Below are positions 24,764 through 27,976 of a stretch of 27,976 nt of DNA, in pieces. A model generated the notes under the pieces. It saw only the letters and a program-made list of their open reading frames with translations. It searched no databases and was not told the DNA's origin. The position numbers and the translations under genes were made by a program. The DNA is from Pseudomonadota bacterium (GTDB lineage: Bacteria > Pseudomonadota > Alphaproteobacteria > Caulobacterales > Caulobacteraceae). Numbering within the stretch: the first letter of the stretch is position 1; every line of letters begins with the position of its first letter. The stretch is from contig JAEWDF010000128.1 in NCBI GenBank assembly GCA_023390245.1, positions 1 through 27,976 on the forward strand, in the 5' to 3' direction.

Positions 24764-25996
24764 CTACTCGGCGGCGTCGGGGCGGCTGGAAGCCAGCAAT
24801 TCGGGGCGATTGATCGACCGAGGGCTCGCCTCGACGGCCGTCAGTTCGGGCAGGGCCTTGCCCTCGTGATCGACTTGAAGGTCCTCGAACCGACGCGCCG
24901 AGACCATGACCTGGGTCTCCAGCGAGCCGACGAACTGGTTGTACTTCCCCACCGCCTGGTCCAGCGCGCGCCCAAGGGCCGAGGCGTGGCCGCCCATCAC
25001 CGACAACCGCTTGTAGAGCTCGCGCCCAAGGGCGGCGACCTTGTCGGCGTTCTTGGTCTGCTCCTCGGCGCGCCAGCCGTAGGCGACCGCCTTGCACAGG
25101 GCGAACAGGGTGGTCGGCGTGACGATCAGCACCCGCTTGTCCATCGCCTCGGTCAGCAGGTCCGGCTGCCGCTCCAGGGCGGCGGCCAGGAAGCCGTCGC
25201 CGGGCACGAACATGGCCACGAAGTCGGGCGAGCCCTCCGTCTTGAATTGGTCCCAGTAGGCCTTGGCCGACAGGCCCTGCATATGGGCGCGCAGCGACTG
25301 CGCGTGGCGGGTCAGGTGCTGATCGCGCGTCAGGTCGTCGGCCGCCTCCTGCGCCTCCAGGAAGGCGTTCAGCGAGGCCTTGGCGTCGATGGCGAAGACG
25401 CCGCCGCCCGGCATGCGCACCTTCACGTCGGGCCGCCTGCGCCCCTCTTCCGTGTCGACGGAGAACTGCTCCTCGAAATCGAAACGGTTGTGCAGGCCGG
25501 CGGCCTCCAGCACGTTGCGCAGCGTCTGCTCGCCCCAGCGGCCCTGCACGCCCGCGCCGCGCCGCAGCGCCGCCGACAGCTTGCGCGCCTCCCCTTGCGT
25601 TTCGACCGAGGCCTTCATCAGGGCGTCGATCTGGGCCTTCAGCCCGCCGGTCTGTTCGGCCCGCGCCTTCTCCAGTTCGGCGACCTGGGCCTGGAACTTC
25701 GACAGGGTCTCGGCGACCGGCTTCAGCTGCGCCTCCATCCGCTCGCGCGCCAGCCGGTCCTGGGCCTGGAAGCTCTCGGTCGCGCGCGTCACCAACTGGC
25801 TGGCCACGGCCTCGGCCGACTGCGCGGCCTGCGCCTTCATCAGGTCGGTCATGGCGTCGCGGCTCTTCTCCATCAGCTGCAGCCGCGTCTCGGCCGCCGT
25901 TAGCTCGGCCTTGGCCTTTTGCCAGCCCATGAAGGCCCAGGCGAAGCCGCCGCCCGCCAGCACGAGCAGACCCGCCAGCGCCAATATCTCGATCAT
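24764..25996 (-). CDS. rmuC: DNA recombination protein RmuC
   Basis: RmuC limits inversion and rearrangement at short repeats, probably as a membrane-tethered nuclease-fold protein. The 410-residue product has an N-terminal membrane segment (about 2-24), a long coiled coil (about 28-135) and the RmuC domain. That domain begins VQGRWGEQTLRNVLEAAGL and includes RRPDVKVRMPGGGVFAIDAKASLNAFLEA (PD-(D/E)xK-like strand with D and K), then DFVAMFVPGDGFLAAAL and VLIVTPTTLFALCKAVAYGW. A GGAGG ribosome-binding site lies 8 bases before the ATG. It diverges from the VOC gene and is followed by the operator region of the membrane-protein unit. Confidence 0.94.
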   Translation of the reverse strand: MIEILALAGLLVLAGGGFAWAFMGWQKAKAELTAAETRLQLMEKSRDAMTDLMKAQAAQSAEAVASQLVTRATESFQAQDRLARERMEAQLKPVAETLSKFQAQVAELEKARAEQTGGLKAQIDALMKASVETQGEARKLSAALRRGAGVQGRWGEQTLRNVLEAAGLHNRFDFEEQFSVDTEEGRRRPDVKVRMPGGGVFAIDAKASLNAFLEAQEAADDLTRDQHLTRHAQSLRAHMQGLSAKAYWDQFKTEGSPDFVAMFVPGDGFLAAALERQPDLLTEAMDKRVLIVTPTTLFALCKAVAYGWRAEEQTKNADKVAALGRELYKRLSVMGGHASALGRALDQAVGKYNQFVGSLETQVMVSARRFEDLQVDHEGKALPELTAVEASPRSINRPELLASSRPDAAE

Positions 25997-26124
25997 CTCT
26001 TCGGCCTCCGACCGTCCCGCGTCCCGCCATCAACAGGCGCCGCGCGTCAGAACCGGACGCACGATTGCAGTGTTCTCAATCCGTTCTTATCGAGAGTCTG
26101 TCCATCCGCAAACCGGGAGCCGTC

Positions 26125-26565
26125 ATGAAAACCGCCTTGGAGCCTCGCCTGTCCGTCATCTCGCTTCAGGTCGCCGACGTGGCGCGGTCGCGCGCCTTCT
26201 ACGGCGCCCTGGGCTGGGCGCCGGTCGGGCCCGAGATGGACGACGTCGCCTTCATCCAGCTGAACGGCGTGGTCCTGTCGCTCTACGCCCGCCAGGCCGA
26301 GGACGCGGGGCTGGACGTGGCCGCCTCCGACGCCCCGTCCCCGCGCATCGCGCTCGGCCACAACGTCCGCACGCGCGAAGGGGTCGACCAGACGCTGGCG
26401 GCGATCCAGGCCGCCGGCGGGCGCGTCACCCGCCCGGCGCACGACACCGACTGGGGCGGCCGCTCCTCCTATGTCGCCGACCCGGACGGCCATCTGTGGG
26501 AGATCGCCTGGAACCCCTTCTGGCCCATCGCCGACGACGGCGGCGTCACGGTCCGGTTCGATTAG
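26125..26565 (+). CDS. VOC-family (glyoxalase/bleomycin-resistance-like) protein
   Basis: A 146-residue vicinal-oxygen-chelate fold protein. The first beta-alpha-beta-beta-beta unit is LSVISLQVADVARSRAFYGALGWAPVG. The second ends in the typical GGRSSYVADPDGHLWEIAWNPFWPI, with DPDGHLWEI carrying the conserved Glu metal ligand. These domains serve as glyoxalases, dioxygenases or drug-binding proteins, and the single-domain type seen here has no assignable substrate. The ATG at 26125 is preceded by GGGAG at 6 bases; the upstream ATG at 26065 has no ribosome-binding site. Single gene, divergent from rmuC and convergent with pabB. Confidence 0.9.
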   Translation: MKTALEPRLSVISLQVADVARSRAFYGALGWAPVGPEMDDVAFIQLNGVVLSLYARQAEDAGLDVAASDAPSPRIALGHNVRTREGVDQTLAAIQAAGGRVTRPAHDTDWGGRSSYVADPDGHLWEIAWNPFWPIADDGGVTVRFD

Positions 26566-26592
26566 ACCGCCCCCTAAACTTTCCGCCTGCCC

Positions 26593-26621
26593 TCGGAGCG
26601 TCCTCCTGGCGGACGCCCCGG
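26593..26621. terminator. Hairpin between convergent VOC and pabB genes
   Basis: An 11-position stem with one A-C mismatch and a terminal T-G wobble (5' arm 26593-26603, 3' arm 26611-26621), around a 7-base loop TCCTGGC. No T tract follows. Its 3' arm shares TTCCGGGGCGTCCGC (in reverse orientation) with the palindromic element at 16478. It may be a second member of that repeat family serving as a transcription boundary. Confidence 0.45.
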
Positions 26622-26636
26622 AAGGAGGGTCATGGG

Positions 26637-26669
26637 ATGAACTTGATCGACCTTAGGACCGCCGCCTAG
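26637..26669 (+). other. 10-codon ORF behind a strong Shine-Dalgarno sequence
   Basis: GGAAGGAGGGTC is followed by ATGGGATGA (26632-26640), a two-codon ORF, whose TGA overlaps ATG at 26637 opening a 10-residue frame, MNLIDLRTAA, that stops at 26669. That stop overlaps the pabB stop on the opposite strand. There is no downstream gene on this strand within the window, so an attenuator role is not evident. It may be a vestige or repeat-borne sequence; no protein is claimed. Confidence 0.2.
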
Positions 26670-27967
26670 CCCGCCAGCGCCTGCCGCAGAGCCGTAATCT
26701 TGGCGTCGGTCTCGCGCAGTTCGGCCTCCGGGTCGCTGTCGGCGACGATGCCGGCGCCGGCCAGGGCGCGGTAGCGCCAGCGGTCGCCCGACCGCTCGAA
26801 CGCCGCCGTGCGGATCAGCACCGAAGCGGTCAGGCCACCGTCCGCCTCCACCAGGAACAGCGAGCCGCACCACGGGCCGCGCGGGGGTTCGTGGGCGGCG
26901 ATGACCTTCATCGCCTGGTGCTTGGGCGCGCCGGTGATGGAGCCGGGCGGGAAGGTCGCCTCCAGGATGTCGGCCGGGCCGACGCCCGGCGCGGCCCGGG
27001 CCGTCACGGTCGAGACCAGGTGATGCACCGTCGGATGGCGCTCCACCGCGAACAGGGTCTCGACCCGCACCGAGCCGGGCGTCGCCGCGCGCGCCAGGTC
27101 GTTGCGCATCAGGTCGACGATCATCAGGTTCTCGGCGCGGTCCTTGGGGCTGGCCAGAAGGTCCGCCGCCAGCGCCGCGTCCTCGCCGGGCTCCGCCGCG
27201 CGGGACCGAGTGCCCTTGATCGGCCGGGCCTCGAGGCGCCGACTGACGGCGTCGAAGGCCAGGAACAGTTCGGGCGAATTGGACACCAGCGCCCGCTCCC
27301 CCAGCCGCCAATAGGCACCGAAGGGGGCCGCGCGATCCTGGCTCAGCCTCAGGAATACGTCGAACGGATCGCCGTCGGGCCTCAGCGACCCCGACCAGGC
27401 GCGGGCGATGTTGGCCTGGAACAGTTCGCCTCGGCCGATGCGGCGGACCACGTCGGCGACGGCGTCGCGATAGGCCTGCTCGTCCGCCTCGGCTTCGAAG
27501 GCCTCGGCCGGCGGGGCGGGAAGGAGCGGGGCCTTGGCCAGCGCCAGCCAGGCGGCGGCGCGGTCGGCCTCGCCCTCGGCCTCGACGCGGGACGCGCCGC
27601 GGCCGGTCGCCCGCACGACGCGCGCGTGATGGTCGAAGCTCAGCAGCGCCGGATAGCGGGCCAGCATCAGGTCGGGCCAGATCGCCGCGCGCGGGCCCGT
27701 CGCCGCCCGCGCCCCAGCGTCATAGGCGGCCAGGCCGACCGTGCCCGGACCGAAGCGGCCGTCGCGCAGGGCGGCGAAGAGGGACGGGGCCGCCTTTGCC
27801 TCGACATGGATCCGGTCGGGCGCGGTCCCCAGGTGCGACCATCGCCCCGCCGGCCCGCCGTCCGACAGCAGGGCCAGCGTCCCGTCGCCGCCGCCCAGCC
27901 CCGCCGCGACAGGCAGCGGCTCGACCCACGGCAGGGTCCGGACCGCGACGGCGGCGTCCGCGCTCAC
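26666..27967 (-). CDS. pabB: Aminodeoxychorismate synthase component I (PabB)
   Basis: PabB converts chorismate with ammonia (from PabA) to 4-amino-4-deoxychorismate for p-aminobenzoate and folate synthesis. The 433-residue protein has a divergent N-terminal domain and a chorismate-binding domain from about residue 160. K251 lies in ARPIKGTRSR; a Lys here distinguishes PabB from anthranilate synthase, which has Ala. The motifs ENLMIVDLMRNDL, FPPGSITGAPK and a final AGAGIVADSDPEAELRET follow. The start is a GTG at 27967, nine bases from the window edge. The frame stays open to the edge, so a start further upstream outside the window cannot be excluded. No pabC follows; the 3' neighbour is convergent. 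Confidence 0.93.
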   Translation of the reverse strand: MSADAAVAVRTLPWVEPLPVAAGLGGGDGTLALLSDGGPAGRWSHLGTAPDRIHVEAKAAPSLFAALRDGRFGPGTVGLAAYDAGARAATGPRAAIWPDLMLARYPALLSFDHHARVVRATGRGASRVEAEGEADRAAAWLALAKAPLLPAPPAEAFEAEADEQAYRDAVADVVRRIGRGELFQANIARAWSGSLRPDGDPFDVFLRLSQDRAAPFGAYWRLGERALVSNSPELFLAFDAVSRRLEARPIKGTRSRAAEPGEDAALAADLLASPKDRAENLMIVDLMRNDLARAATPGSVRVETLFAVERHPTVHHLVSTVTARAAPGVGPADILEATFPPGSITGAPKHQAMKVIAAHEPPRGPWCGSLFLVEADGGLTASVLIRTAAFERSGDRWRYRALAGAGIVADSDPEAELRETDAKITALRQALAG

Positions 27968-27976
27968 GTCGACAGC

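Overview
The window is about 28 kb of very GC-rich alphaproteobacterial chromosome with an ordinary gene complement. It is most likely from Caulobacteraceae, and Brevundimonas-like is my best guess. This rests on the tail of a cpa/tad pilus locus (cpaF-tadB-tadC), an NDUFA9-type SDR protein, a CgtA/Obg GTPase, a fadA-fadB pair of caulobacterial type and the codon bias. I see no prophage, insertion sequence or CRISPR array. No gene-free stretch exceeds 300 bases; the longest is the roughly 250 bp between fadA and the hemerythrin gene.

Layout. Bases 1-57 are an exact inverted copy of 418-474, probably an assembly artefact at a contig end, and they replace the true N-terminus of cpaF. From 58 to 3379 lie cpaF, tadB and tadC (plus strand), the motor and inner-membrane platform of a Tad pilus. 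From 3387 to 6929 (minus strand) lie an SRPBCC protein, a [2Fe-2S] ferredoxin-like protein, an ECF41-type sigma factor overlapping an AhpD/carboxymuconolactone-decarboxylase gene, and dapE. From 6973 to 10011 (plus) lie a cupin, a class I aminotransferase and an MFS transporter joined to it by a GTGA overlap. A 12-bp perfect hairpin separates these from the beta-oxidation operon fadA-fadB (minus, 13467 to 10052), which has a palindromic operator candidate upstream. Then come a hemerythrin protein (plus), a PQQ-type sugar dehydrogenase lipoprotein with a small lipoprotein (minus), a CAU-anticodon tRNA, a small Ala-rich secreted protein (plus), a palindromic intergenic repeat, obgE and a DUF488 protein (minus). 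These are followed by a secreted amidohydrolase, an NDUFA9-like protein with a strong terminator, and recQ (plus). The last part holds a GumN/TraB protein, a tiny ORF, an XRE regulator, a four-helix membrane protein and rmuC (all minus), a VOC protein (plus) and pabB (minus), which runs to the right edge.

Two regulatory modules stand out. First, the sigma factor carries the ECF41 signature motifs, its partner gene is of the expected class, and an exact TGTCACA-N16-CGTC element sits just upstream of that partner, giving a complete, probably autoregulated ECF41 circuit. Second, the membrane protein/XRE pair is preceded by two copies of CTTGTC-N5-GACAAG that bracket a TTGACA box. This suggests autorepression, and a 28-residue ORF is coupled to the XRE gene by an ATGA overlap.
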